DNA of 7,533 nt from an uncultured Treponema sp. (GTDB taxonomy: Bacteria > Spirochaetota > Spirochaetia > Treponematales > Treponemataceae), in contig CAJPOL010000085.1 in assembly GCA_905372265.1 (NCBI GenBank), forward strand, positions 1 through 7,533. Reading direction: 5' to 3'. Positions 1-5,690 of the stretch are shown one piece after another. The first letter of the stretch is position 1; each line of letters begins with the position of its first letter. The notes under the pieces were generated by a model that was not told the DNA's origin, made no database searches, and saw only the letters and a list, made by a program, of their open reading frames with translations. The translations under genes and the position numbers were made by a program.

Positions 1-31
1 TAATGGCAAAAACTTGTTACTGCTTGGAACC

Positions 32-49
32 ACCGCCGTCCATGGCGGT
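32..49. other. Small hairpin with CCATGG near its centre
   Basis: ACCGCC (32-37) and GGCGGT (44-49) are perfect complements around a 6-base loop. The hairpin abuts the GC-rich repeat at 51-80: GCGGT (45-49) can alternatively pair with ACCGC (52-56). No T-run follows on the + strand, so I do not call it a terminator. It may be a degenerate left half of the palindromic repeat seen intact near the right end of the window, because those copies also have GCGGTT facing AACCGC. That link is an inference. Confidence 0.35.
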
Positions 50-50
50 A

Positions 51-80
51 AACCGCGGAGAGCGCAAAGCGCGCAGAGAG
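51..80 (+). repeat. GC-rich repeat, three tandem 9-base units (copy F0)
   Basis: After AAC, three exactly contiguous 9-mers follow: CGCGGAGAG (54-62), CGCAAAGCG (63-71) and CGCAGAGAG (72-80). The same layout (AACC edge, units of the form CGCRRAGNN) recurs at 7353-7382 and 7460-7482, and in reverse orientation at 7311-7340 and 7418-7447. Presence at both ends of a 7.5-kb window suggests a dispersed family. Unlike the right-hand copies, the facing inverted arm is not well preserved here. No function is known to me. Confidence 0.75.
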
Positions 81-121
81 AATTGAGAAATAGCGTTGGT
101 ATGAAAGCCGTTGCTGAATCC

Positions 122-150
122 TTGCGTGGACTATACGTACTGCTTATTAG
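122..150 (+). promoter_or_regulatory. Possible promoter for the desulfhydrase gene
   Basis: TTGCGT (122-127) and TATTAG (145-150) are separated by 17 bases and lie 36 bases upstream of the chosen ATG. Both boxes match the sigma-70 consensus only partly (3 and 4 of 6). A competing pair is TTGCTG (111-116) with TATACG (132-137), but its 15-base spacer is short. This is weak evidence; transcription could also enter from upstream of the window. Confidence 0.25.
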
Positions 151-176
151 GTGATACACTGCGGGGCACGGAAACC

Positions 177-181
177 GGAGG
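177..181 (+). promoter_or_regulatory. Ribosome binding site that fixes the start at 186
   Basis: GGAGG ends five bases before ATG 186. The open frame extends back to a TTG at 111, but that codon has no Shine-Dalgarno sequence before it. The extra 25 residues it would add (cysteine-rich, no family similarity) are outside the known fold, so 186 is the start. Confidence 0.85.
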
Positions 182-185
182 TAAC

Positions 186-1208
186 ATGATTATCAGTGAC
201 AAAAAATATGTTGAGAAAATGCCGTTAGCGTGTTTGCCGACGCGGATAGAAAAACTTGAAAAGACATCAGCGCAGTACGGTAAGAATATTTTTATCAAAA
301 GAGACGATCAAACAGGTACGGAACTTTCAGGGAATAAAATCAGAAAACTCGAATACGCCGTTGCCGAAGCGCGGGGCGCAGGATGCGATGTCCTTATTAC
401 CTGCGGCGGTATACAGTCAAATCATTGCCGTGCAACGGCTGCCGTTGCAGTCAAACAAGATATGCATTGTATCTTGGTGTTAGCGGGAGAGCCGCCTGCA
501 TCCCCTGACGGTAACCTGTTATTAGATTATCTTTTCGGCGCTGAGGTGCGGTTTATACCGCCTGACCGCTATGAAAAAGAACGGCAAGCCGTTATGGAAA
601 GCATCGTTCAAGAATTGGCGGCAAAAGGCAAAAAAGGGTATATCATTCCTATGGGCGCGTCGAACGGCATAGGCGCTTTCGGGTATTTTGATGCACTGAA
701 TGAAATCGTACTGCAAGAAACAGCGCAAGGAATCAGGTTTGACACTATTGTTTGTACGGTCGGTTCAGGCGGTACCTATGCAGGCCTTTGCGCAGGAAAT
801 AAAATACATAGCTATAAAAAGCACATTATCGGATTCAGTATTTCCGAATCCTCCGATTTCTTTACAAAAGAAATTATTGCCATTTCAAAAGAATTCTACG
901 CATACCGGCACGAAGAAGAGGCCTTGACGCCGCACGATATTTGTATCGTTGACGGCTATGCCGGACGCGGGTATGCATTAAACACGCAGGAAGAGCTTGC
1001 ATTCATCCGGCGTTTTGCTGCAAGCGAAGGCATTGTGCTTGATCCCGTGTATACGGGAAAAGCCATGTACGGATTATGCAGCGAACTTGAAAGCGGCTCC
1101 GCATTGTTTAAAGATGCGGACACTATTTTGTTTATTCATACGGGCGGGCTTTTCGGGCTTTTCCCCAAGCGGGAAGAATTGACCTCAATATTGCCTTTCC
1201 GGCAGTGA
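186..1208 (+). CDS. dcyD: D-cysteine desulfhydrase-type PLP enzyme (DcyD / ACC deaminase family)
   Basis: This 340-residue protein belongs to the fold-type II PLP family that contains D-cysteine desulfhydrase (D-cysteine to pyruvate, H2S and ammonia) and 1-aminocyclopropane-1-carboxylate (ACC) deaminase. The length is usual for the family. Visible motifs are the substrate/PLP region SGNKIRKLE with the PLP lysine at K51, the GGIQSNHCRAT loop at 74-84, and the glycine-rich phosphate-binding loop VGSGGTYAG near 192-200. The two positions that separate the subfamilies (Glu295 and Leu322 in ACC deaminase) are threonines here: T290 in DPVYTGKAM and T319 in FIHTGG. This favours D-cysteine desulfhydrase. 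The true substrate could still be another D-amino acid or a related thiol, since annotation in this family is often loose. The enzyme is cytoplasmic, with no signal peptide. The next gene starts 21 bases after its stop, and a likely internal promoter for that gene sits in its last codons. Confidence 0.88.
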   Translation: MIISDKKYVEKMPLACLPTRIEKLEKTSAQYGKNIFIKRDDQTGTELSGNKIRKLEYAVAEARGAGCDVLITCGGIQSNHCRATAAVAVKQDMHCILVLAGEPPASPDGNLLLDYLFGAEVRFIPPDRYEKERQAVMESIVQELAAKGKKGYIIPMGASNGIGAFGYFDALNEIVLQETAQGIRFDTIVCTVGSGGTYAGLCAGNKIHSYKKHIIGFSISESSDFFTKEIIAISKEFYAYRHEEEALTPHDICIVDGYAGRGYALNTQEELAFIRRFAASEGIVLDPVYTGKAMYGLCSELESGSALFKDADTILFIHTGGLFGLFPKREELTSILPFRQ

Positions 1209-1219
1209 TTTTGTATACT
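1191..1219 (+). promoter_or_regulatory. Promoter inside the dcyD 3' end, for a near-leaderless HAD mRNA
   Basis: TTGCCT (1191-1196) and TATACT (1214-1219) have the ideal 17-base spacing and match the sigma-70 boxes at 4 and 5 of 6 positions. A start about seven bases after the -10 box falls near 1226, only about four bases before ATG 1230. The region before that ATG (TCAAATTCATT) contains no Shine-Dalgarno sequence, which agrees with a leaderless or almost leaderless transcript. The start point is predicted, not observed. Confidence 0.45.
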
Positions 1220-1229
1220 CAAATTCATT

Positions 1230-1880
1230 ATGATACGTACCTGTATTTTCGATTTGGACGGAACACTAACCAATACGCTCAACACTTTAGCCTATTTTGT
1301 CAATACCGAAACGGCAAAATACGGACTTCCTGCTGCTCCAGCTGAAAATTTTAAGTACTTTGCCGGGGATGGAGCGCGTATGCTTATCCGGCGGGTGCTC
1401 GCTTTTCACGGGGTTCACGACAGTCAGCTTGAAGATACGGTCTTAAAAAATTATAACGCCGCGTATGATGCGGATTTTCTACACCTCTGTACCGTGTATG
1501 ACGGCATTAAGGAACTCATTGCCGAATTACATGCACGGGGAATAGCGCTTGCAGTACTCTCCAATAAGCCGCAGCCGACGACGGAAAAAGTCATTACGGC
1601 TTTTTTTGGGACAGATACGTTCTCCGTTGTATTCGGACAGCGGGAAGGTGTTCCGATAAAACCTGATCCTGCCGGAGTATACGAGATTATTCAGCATCTA
1701 CAATGCGAAAAATCGGAATGCCTCTATATCGGCGATACCGCCGTTGATATGAATACCGGTAATGCGGCAGGATTGACAACTGTCGGTGTACTATGGGGCT
1801 TTCGCGATCGGCAAGAGCTGGAAGCCTCCCATGCCCGTTTTATTATTGAAAAACCGGCCGAACTGCTTTCTCTCTTATAG
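1230..1880 (+). CDS. HAD-superfamily phosphatase, phosphoglycolate phosphatase (Gph)-like
   Basis: The 216-residue cytoplasmic hydrolase has all four HAD motifs. Motif I is DLDGT with nucleophile D8 and acid D10, motif II is the serine of LSNKP (S111), motif III is the lysine of IKPDP (K144), and motif IV is GDTAVD (D169 and D173, Mg2+ ligands). The stretch between motif I and about residue 85 is a helical C1 cap, as in Gph and the pyrophosphatase PpaX. The length is typical for these. Phosphoglycolate phosphatase is the usual annotation, but the sequence alone does not settle the substrate; pyrophosphate or another small phosphomonoester is possible. The gene follows dcyD after 21 bases and precedes the kinase by 75 bases. 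It has no visible Shine-Dalgarno site, and the promoter-like element at 1191-1219 may drive it independently of dcyD. Confidence 0.92.
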   Translation: MIRTCIFDLDGTLTNTLNTLAYFVNTETAKYGLPAAPAENFKYFAGDGARMLIRRVLAFHGVHDSQLEDTVLKNYNAAYDADFLHLCTVYDGIKELIAELHARGIALAVLSNKPQPTTEKVITAFFGTDTFSVVFGQREGVPIKPDPAGVYEIIQHLQCEKSECLYIGDTAVDMNTGNAAGLTTVGVLWGFRDRQELEASHARFIIEKPAELLSLL

Positions 1881-1933
1881 TCCTCTGCGGCTAATGAAAA
1901 GATAAAGAATGTATGATACGTTTGCTCTGATAA

Positions 1934-1939
1934 AAGGAG
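1934..1939 (+). promoter_or_regulatory. AAGGAG, distant ribosome binding site of the kinase gene
   Basis: AAGGAG is the only strong Shine-Dalgarno sequence before the kinase, but 16 bases separate it from ATG 1956 and 28 from the second in-frame ATG at 1968. No ATG, GTG or TTG lies in frame between it and 1956. Either the spacing is unusually long, or the weak GAGAG at 1958-1962 serves ATG 1968. Confidence 0.4.
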
Positions 1940-1955
1940 CCCTGACGGTTTTTGT

Positions 1956-3140
1956 ATGAGAGAATTTATGAGCCGCGCACTGCGGAAGCTCCAGAAAATG
2001 AACGATTCGCAGCTGCGCTCATTTATCCAGTTGATTGCAGATGAGTATGCGCTGTTTGATGCTGTCATGGACTCGCTTACCAACGGCGTCATCATCTTAG
2101 ATTCCAAACATGTAATCGTAAAAACAAACCGCGCAGCCTCGCGCATACTCGGTATTCCCCTTGCTGAAAGCTCCGACCGCCCGCTATGGCGGGTGATCCC
2201 CGACTCAAAACTGGCGGATTTTATCCGTACAGTCATCAAAAATGAAGAAGCCGTCCTTACGGAAGAAGTCGTTATCGCCAGCGGCGAGGAAAACCAATAT
2301 ATCAAACTCTCGATTTTGCCGCTGGTGCGGGACAAAAAAGTGCGCGGGACGATAATCACTGCTGAGGATATTACGCAAAAAAAGCGTGAGGAAATTAATA
2401 AACGCCGGCTTGAAAACCTTGCCAGCCTGACAAACCTTGCAGCCGCTGTCGCGCACGAGATAAAAAATCCGCTGGCGGCTATCAGTATTCACGTACAGCT
2501 GTTGCGGAAAAATTTTAAAGCGTGCAATTTAGCCATCAATACAAAAGCGCAAAAGCATCTTGACGTGGTGGAAGAAGAAATCGAACGCTTAAATAAAATA
2601 GTAGTGGATTTCCTATTTGCCGTCAGGCCGCTTCAGTGCGAATTTGCACCGGTTGATGTCAGTAAACTTATCCGAAACTTAATCGAGACGTTTCAGGAGG
2701 AATTCGCGGCCGCACACATATCGGTTGTGTTTCATCCCGATGGAGAATTGCCTCATATACAAGCTGATGAGCGGTTCCTGCGGCAGGCGCTCATGAATAT
2801 TTTGACCAATGCAAAGGCCGTAATGACGCCTTCAGGCGGAGAGCTCCGCATTACAGCGCGGTGCGATGAACAGAAATTATGCATTGCTATCGCCGACACA
2901 GGAAAAGGCATCGCTCCCGATGTACTGCATAAAATTTTTGAACCGTATTTTACCACAAAACCCGACGGCAGCGGACTTGGGTTGACCATGACATACAAGG
3001 TAGTAAAAGAGCACGGCGGCGATATTCAAGTTCATTCGGAACTCGGCAAAGGCACCCGCTTTACGCTGATTCTTCCGGTTGTCAGAAGCGGAAAACCTTT
3101 GTTGATTGAAGCGCATCCTGAGCATACTTCGGTAAGCTAA
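1956..3140 (+). CDS. Cytoplasmic PAS-domain sensor histidine kinase (NtrB/AtoS-like), orphan
   Basis: The 394-residue kinase has no membrane segment or signal peptide, so it should sense something inside the cell. A basic N-terminal helix (1-30) leads into one PAS domain (about 34-140, with the NGVIILD start and ending in the EDITQKKR junction). HisKA follows with phosphoacceptor H167 in AHEIKNPLAAI; its E168..N171 pair is the ExxN arrangement tied to phosphatase activity in this class. The HATPase domain shows the N box NILTNA (281-286), G1 box DTGKGIA (314-320), F box FEPYFTTK (328-335) and G2 box GSGLGL (338-343). All catalytic boxes are intact. No response regulator lies next to it, so its partner must be encoded elsewhere; NtrC-type regulators are the usual partners of such kinases. 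The start is either 1956 or 1968 (four residues shorter). Its stop is one base before mnmA. Confidence 0.94.
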   Translation: MREFMSRALRKLQKMNDSQLRSFIQLIADEYALFDAVMDSLTNGVIILDSKHVIVKTNRAASRILGIPLAESSDRPLWRVIPDSKLADFIRTVIKNEEAVLTEEVVIASGEENQYIKLSILPLVRDKKVRGTIITAEDITQKKREEINKRRLENLASLTNLAAAVAHEIKNPLAAISIHVQLLRKNFKACNLAINTKAQKHLDVVEEEIERLNKIVVDFLFAVRPLQCEFAPVDVSKLIRNLIETFQEEFAAAHISVVFHPDGELPHIQADERFLRQALMNILTNAKAVMTPSGGELRITARCDEQKLCIAIADTGKGIAPDVLHKIFEPYFTTKPDGSGLGLTMTYKVVKEHGGDIQVHSELGKGTRFTLILPVVRSGKPLLIEAHPEHTSVS

Positions 3141-3141
3141 T

Positions 3142-4236
3142 ATGAAAATAGCAGTAGGATTAAGCGGCGGCGTCGATTCGTCCGTTGCGGCGAAAATGCT
3201 GATTGATCAGGGGCACGATGTGTACGGAGTTACCCTGCAATTGCTGGAGGATGGGAACCATATAGCGGAGGAGGGCGCTGCAAAGAAAATCATAACGGAA
3301 GCGGCGCATGCGGCGCAGCGGCTCGGGATTCCCCACCGTGTGTATGACTTCCGCGCCGAATTTAAAAAACAAGTTATCGATTACTTTATCGACGGCTATC
3401 GGCGCGGTGAAACCCCGAACCCCTGCTATTTTTGTAACCGGCGCATCAAATTCGGGCTGTTTTTAGACCGCGCAGTGCAGGACGGCTTTGACGCTGTTGC
3501 AACCGGCCATTATGCAAAGATTTTCCGCGATACGGCGGGGCTGTTCGGGCTTGCGCAAAGCGCCGATGTACAAAAGGATCAAAGCTATTTTTTGGCGTTA
3601 CTGGATCAGCGCCGGTTGAGCCGTATTTTGTTTCCGCTTGCCGCGCTGACAAAACAGGAGGTTCGCCGCATTGCGGAACAGGCCGGTCTCGTCAATGCAC
3701 ACAAGGCCGATAGTCAAGATATCTGCTTTGCACCTGACGGCGATTATACGGCCATCATTGAAGCCGCCGCGCCGGGAGCTTTTACTGCGGGCGCTTTTGT
3801 TGACACGGATGGGAATACAATCGGAACACATCTCGGCTTACACCGCTATACCATCGGACAGCGGCGCGGACTTGGACTGCCGCTTGGCTACCCTGCGTAT
3901 GTAGTTGAGAAATCCGCTGCCGGTAATCGGGTCATCGTCGGCGCTGTTGAAGACCTTGCCGCAGCGGCCTGTACCGTACGGGAGGTCAACTGGATTGCGG
4001 CAGCTCCGGCGCAGCCGTTCAGTGCCGAAGTCAAAACACGCTACCGCCAGCAGATGAAGCCCGCCCGCATTGAACCGGCCGGCGAAGGTGAAGTCCGTAT
4101 TGTATTTGATGAACCTGAGCGAGCTGTCGCGCGGGGGCAGGCCGCCGTGTTTTACCGATCAGGCTGCGTACTCGGCGGGGGCGTAATCTCAAGCGTGACG
4201 CCGGTAAAACCGCACGGGTATGCTATCATAAATTAA
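3142..4236 (+). CDS. mnmA: tRNA-specific 2-thiouridylase MnmA
   Basis: MnmA adenylates and then thiolates U34 of the tRNAs for Lys, Glu and Gln, taking sulfur from a persulfide carrier or cysteine desulfurase. The 364-residue length matches the family. The N-terminal PP-loop is GLSGGVDSS (6-14). The catalytic cysteine C98 lies in TPNPCYFCNRRIKF, with an additional cysteine at C95. ATGHYAK (120-126) and KDQSYFL (145-151) follow, then the second catalytic cysteine C195 in SQDICF. Further motifs are YTIGQRRGLG (236-245), KTRYRQ (298-303) and the C-terminal LGGGVI (344-349), so the whole protein is present. It begins one base after the kinase stop with only a poor ribosome binding site, which suggests translational coupling. 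GC content is high: 42 and 41 G/C in the 60-base stretches at 3301 and 3961. Its stop overlaps that of the convergent ATPase, leaving no room for a terminator. Confidence 0.97.
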   Translation: MKIAVGLSGGVDSSVAAKMLIDQGHDVYGVTLQLLEDGNHIAEEGAAKKIITEAAHAAQRLGIPHRVYDFRAEFKKQVIDYFIDGYRRGETPNPCYFCNRRIKFGLFLDRAVQDGFDAVATGHYAKIFRDTAGLFGLAQSADVQKDQSYFLALLDQRRLSRILFPLAALTKQEVRRIAEQAGLVNAHKADSQDICFAPDGDYTAIIEAAAPGAFTAGAFVDTDGNTIGTHLGLHRYTIGQRRGLGLPLGYPAYVVEKSAAGNRVIVGAVEDLAAAACTVREVNWIAAAPAQPFSAEVKTRYRQQMKPARIEPAGEGEVRIVFDEPERAVARGQAAVFYRSGCVLGGGVISSVTPVKPHGYAIIN

Positions 4237-5468
4237 AGCGCGTGTGAAAATGGGGAATAAACCGGCGATTCGTCATCTCTGAGCCAATCGGCTATATCAA
4301 CAATCCGGACGCCCTCATGCTGATACGATTCATGCCGTGTCCGTGCAATGATCATCTTAGGGTAGGCGTCTTTTATTTGAAAAAGCGGAGCCATTTCCCG
4401 TTCAAATGTTTGCTCATGCGTAATATCATCGCTGACTTGAATATAGATTTTTTCATCGCGACGGATTGCAACAAAATCAATTTCTTTTTTATAGAGTACT
4501 CCGGTATAGACTTCATACCCGCGCCGCAGCAATTCTATCGCAACAATATTTTCATACATACGTCCAAAGTCGAGGTTCTTTGTTCCGAGCTTTGCATATC
4601 TGAACGCATGGTCGCAAAGATAGTATTTGTCTTGACTTGCAAGATATTTTTTACCGCGAATATCATACCGGCGGATTTTATAGAATGAGTAGGCATTCGT
4701 AAGGTAGTGCAAGTATGAGCCGATGGATTTGTCATTCGTCTTTTCTTTATGTGAGGTAAGCGTATCGGCTAAACTTCTCGTAGAAACTTCGGATGAAATG
4801 TTATCCATCAGAAAATCCGCAAGTTTTTCCAATAATCCCGGATTTCTGATTTTATACTTTTGCCGTATATCTCGGACAATCAGCGTTTCAAATACGCTTG
4901 TAATATACGTATATTTTTCTTTTTCCTGTTGATACAAATAACTACCTGACATACCGCCTTGCCGCACAAATGCATCGAACGCTGCATAGATGTCGTTTTG
5001 TTCATCTTCAAAATAGGCAAGAAATTCGCTAAATGAAAACGGAAAAACATGGATTTCAAATGTTCTGCCCGTAAAGAGGGTTGCTAAATCACTTGAGAGC
5101 AAAAAAGCATTTGAACCGGTGATATAAATATGATATTTTTCGCTTGCATGGAGGGCGTTTATCGCTTTTTCAAAACCGCGGCACATTTGTACTTCATCAA
5201 TAAAGAGGAAATTTTCTTTTCCTGCCATAAAATGCTCTTCGATAAAACGATACAGAGCGTGGTACTCCGCAAGATGTTCCGTCTCTAGGGTATTAAAATT
5301 AATTCTGATAATGTTGGCATTTTGAATATGTGCTGTTACATATTCGATAAACGCTTCAAGGAGCTTTGATTTACCTGCACGGCGGACGCCGGTTATTACC
5401 TTTATATCCGGCGTTTGTATGGTTTTGATGAGCCGTTTTAAATACGAAAGCCTCGAAATAATCTTCAT
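4233..5468 (-). CDS. AAA+ ATPase with C-terminal DUF4143 domain
   Basis: This 411-residue protein has the common AAA_14 plus DUF4143 layout, a family abundant in bacteria and archaea with no settled function. The ATPase half has Walker A GVRRAGKS (27-34), Walker B FLFIDE (88-93, D91/E92), sensor-1-like TGSN (117-120) and FTGR with a candidate arginine finger R135. The C-terminal half carries a nuclease-fold-like pattern: E306 in YENIVAIELL, D331 in EIDFVA and Q344 in IYIQVS. The usual catalytic lysine is therefore glutamine, as I recall for many relatives, so nuclease activity is doubtful. The start ATG 5468 has GAGGG nine bases upstream. The gene is convergent with mnmA (4-base overlap) and has its own promoter with a large inverted repeat. 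It is AT-richer than mnmA: 21 G/C in each of the 60-base stretches at 4861 and 4981. That hints at separate acquisition. A mobile or defence-related role is possible but unproven. Confidence 0.93.
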   Translation of the reverse strand: MKIISRLSYLKRLIKTIQTPDIKVITGVRRAGKSKLLEAFIEYVTAHIQNANIIRINFNTLETEHLAEYHALYRFIEEHFMAGKENFLFIDEVQMCRGFEKAINALHASEKYHIYITGSNAFLLSSDLATLFTGRTFEIHVFPFSFSEFLAYFEDEQNDIYAAFDAFVRQGGMSGSYLYQQEKEKYTYITSVFETLIVRDIRQKYKIRNPGLLEKLADFLMDNISSEVSTRSLADTLTSHKEKTNDKSIGSYLHYLTNAYSFYKIRRYDIRGKKYLASQDKYYLCDHAFRYAKLGTKNLDFGRMYENIVAIELLRRGYEVYTGVLYKKEIDFVAIRRDEKIYIQVSDDITHEQTFEREMAPLFQIKDAYPKMIIARTRHESYQHEGVRIVDIADWLRDDESPVYSPFSHAL

Positions 5469-5477
5469 AGTTAAAAA

Positions 5478-5482
5478 CCCTC
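5478..5482 (-). promoter_or_regulatory. Ribosome binding site of the ATPase gene
   Basis: On the minus strand this reads GAGGG, nine bases before the ATG at 5468-5466. It supports the chosen start and lies inside the predicted 26-base leader. Confidence 0.7.
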
Positions 5483-5500
5483 AGTTTTTAGAGATGTTCT

Positions 5501-5529
5501 AGTATAGCTTCTCTATTTCGCAAAATCAA
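5501..5529 (-). promoter_or_regulatory. Promoter of the ATPase gene
   Basis: On the minus strand TTGATT (complement of 5524-5529) and TATACT (complement of 5501-5506) are spaced by exactly 17 bases, matching the sigma-70 boxes at 4 and 5 of 6 positions. Transcription would begin near 5494, giving a leader of about 26 bases before the ATG. The right arm of the spacer is also the left arm of the perfect inverted repeat at 5512-5554, so a protein bound there would cover the -35 region. The match is good, but no start point is known. Confidence 0.6.
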
Positions 5530-5554
5530 TAATTTTTCATTTTTGCGAAATAGA
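5512..5554. promoter_or_regulatory. Inner 14-bp perfect palindrome at the ATPase promoter (candidate operator)
   Basis: TCTATTTCGCAAAA (5512-5525) is exactly complementary to TTTTGCGAAATAGA (5541-5554), with a 15-base centre. The left arm fills most of the -35/-10 spacer of the minus-strand promoter and the right arm lies just upstream of its -35 box, which suits a dimeric or tetrameric DNA-binding protein. Read on the + strand, the stem is followed after four bases by nine Ts (5559-5567), so it could instead work as a weak terminator for antisense transcripts running through from mnmA. The stem has only four G/C pairs, which makes the operator reading somewhat more likely. Confidence 0.5.
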
Positions 5555-5615
5555 ATCGTTTTTTTTTCGTTTATATCGATGTACTTCCCTATTACGGCAC
5601 AAATAAATAAAATAA

Positions 5616-5655
5616 GGGCATCTCTAAAAACTCGGTTAGATTTTTAGAGGTTCCC
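5616..5655 (+). repeat. Imperfect 15-bp hairpin upstream of the membrane protein gene
   Basis: GGGCATCTCTAAAAA (5616-5630) pairs with TTTTTAGAGGTTCCC (5641-5655) around a 10-base loop, with one mismatch and one G-U pair. Its left arm is shared with the outer inverted repeat at 5483-5632, so the two foldings exclude each other. It ends 35 bases before ATG 5691 and is not followed by a T-run, so it is not an obvious terminator. It could be an end of a repeat element, or an mRNA leader structure if transcription starts upstream. Confidence 0.5.
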
Positions 5656-5690
5656 ATAATTCAAACACTTGCTTATACGGGGGAATTCCA

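Larger units (their letters stand above)
5483..5632. repeat. Outer 14-bp perfect inverted repeat, 150-bp span
   Basis: AGTTTTTAGAGATG (5483-5496) is exactly complementary to CATCTCTAAAAACT (5619-5632). The 150-bp segment between the outer ends holds the ATPase promoter and the inner palindrome but no gene. The size and terminal repeats resemble a miniature inverted-repeat element. I see no convincing target-site duplication: the flanks are CCCTC and CGGTT. A third related arm, TTTTTAGAGG, lies at 5641-5650. Confidence 0.6.

Noticed and set aside
2..154. An open frame from the left edge to TGA at 152, possibly the tail of an upstream gene
   Set aside because: It runs straight through the hairpin and the 9-base-unit repeat and gives an arginine-rich sequence with no recognisable motif. 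It could be the end of a real gene, but nothing supports that.
111..185. TTG 111 as the start of the desulfhydrase, adding 25 residues
   Set aside because: GGAGG sits directly before ATG 186, the resulting 340-residue length fits the family, and the PLP lysine then falls at K51 as in ACC deaminase.
1724..2359. A 211-codon open frame on the minus strand across the HAD and kinase genes
   Set aside because: It is serine-rich, has no motif, overlaps two well-supported genes on the other strand and crosses their intergenic gap. It is a shadow frame.
2695..2713. AGGAGG followed by overlapping EcoRI and NotI sites, resembling a cloning adapter
   Set aside because: It lies in frame within the histidine kinase and encodes an ordinary helical stretch (FQEEFAAAHIS) at the expected place between HisKA and the ATPase domain. 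No frameshift or vector sequence accompanies it, and no start codon follows the AGGAGG.
4317..4688. A 123-codon + strand frame inside the ATPase gene
   Set aside because: It lies antisense to the conserved DUF4143 region and has no ribosome binding site or motif.
5616..5655. Hairpin before the membrane protein as a riboswitch or terminator
   Set aside because: It is a simple stem with a 10-base loop, no T-run and no conserved riboswitch features. The sharing of its arm with the outer inverted repeat fits a repeat element better.
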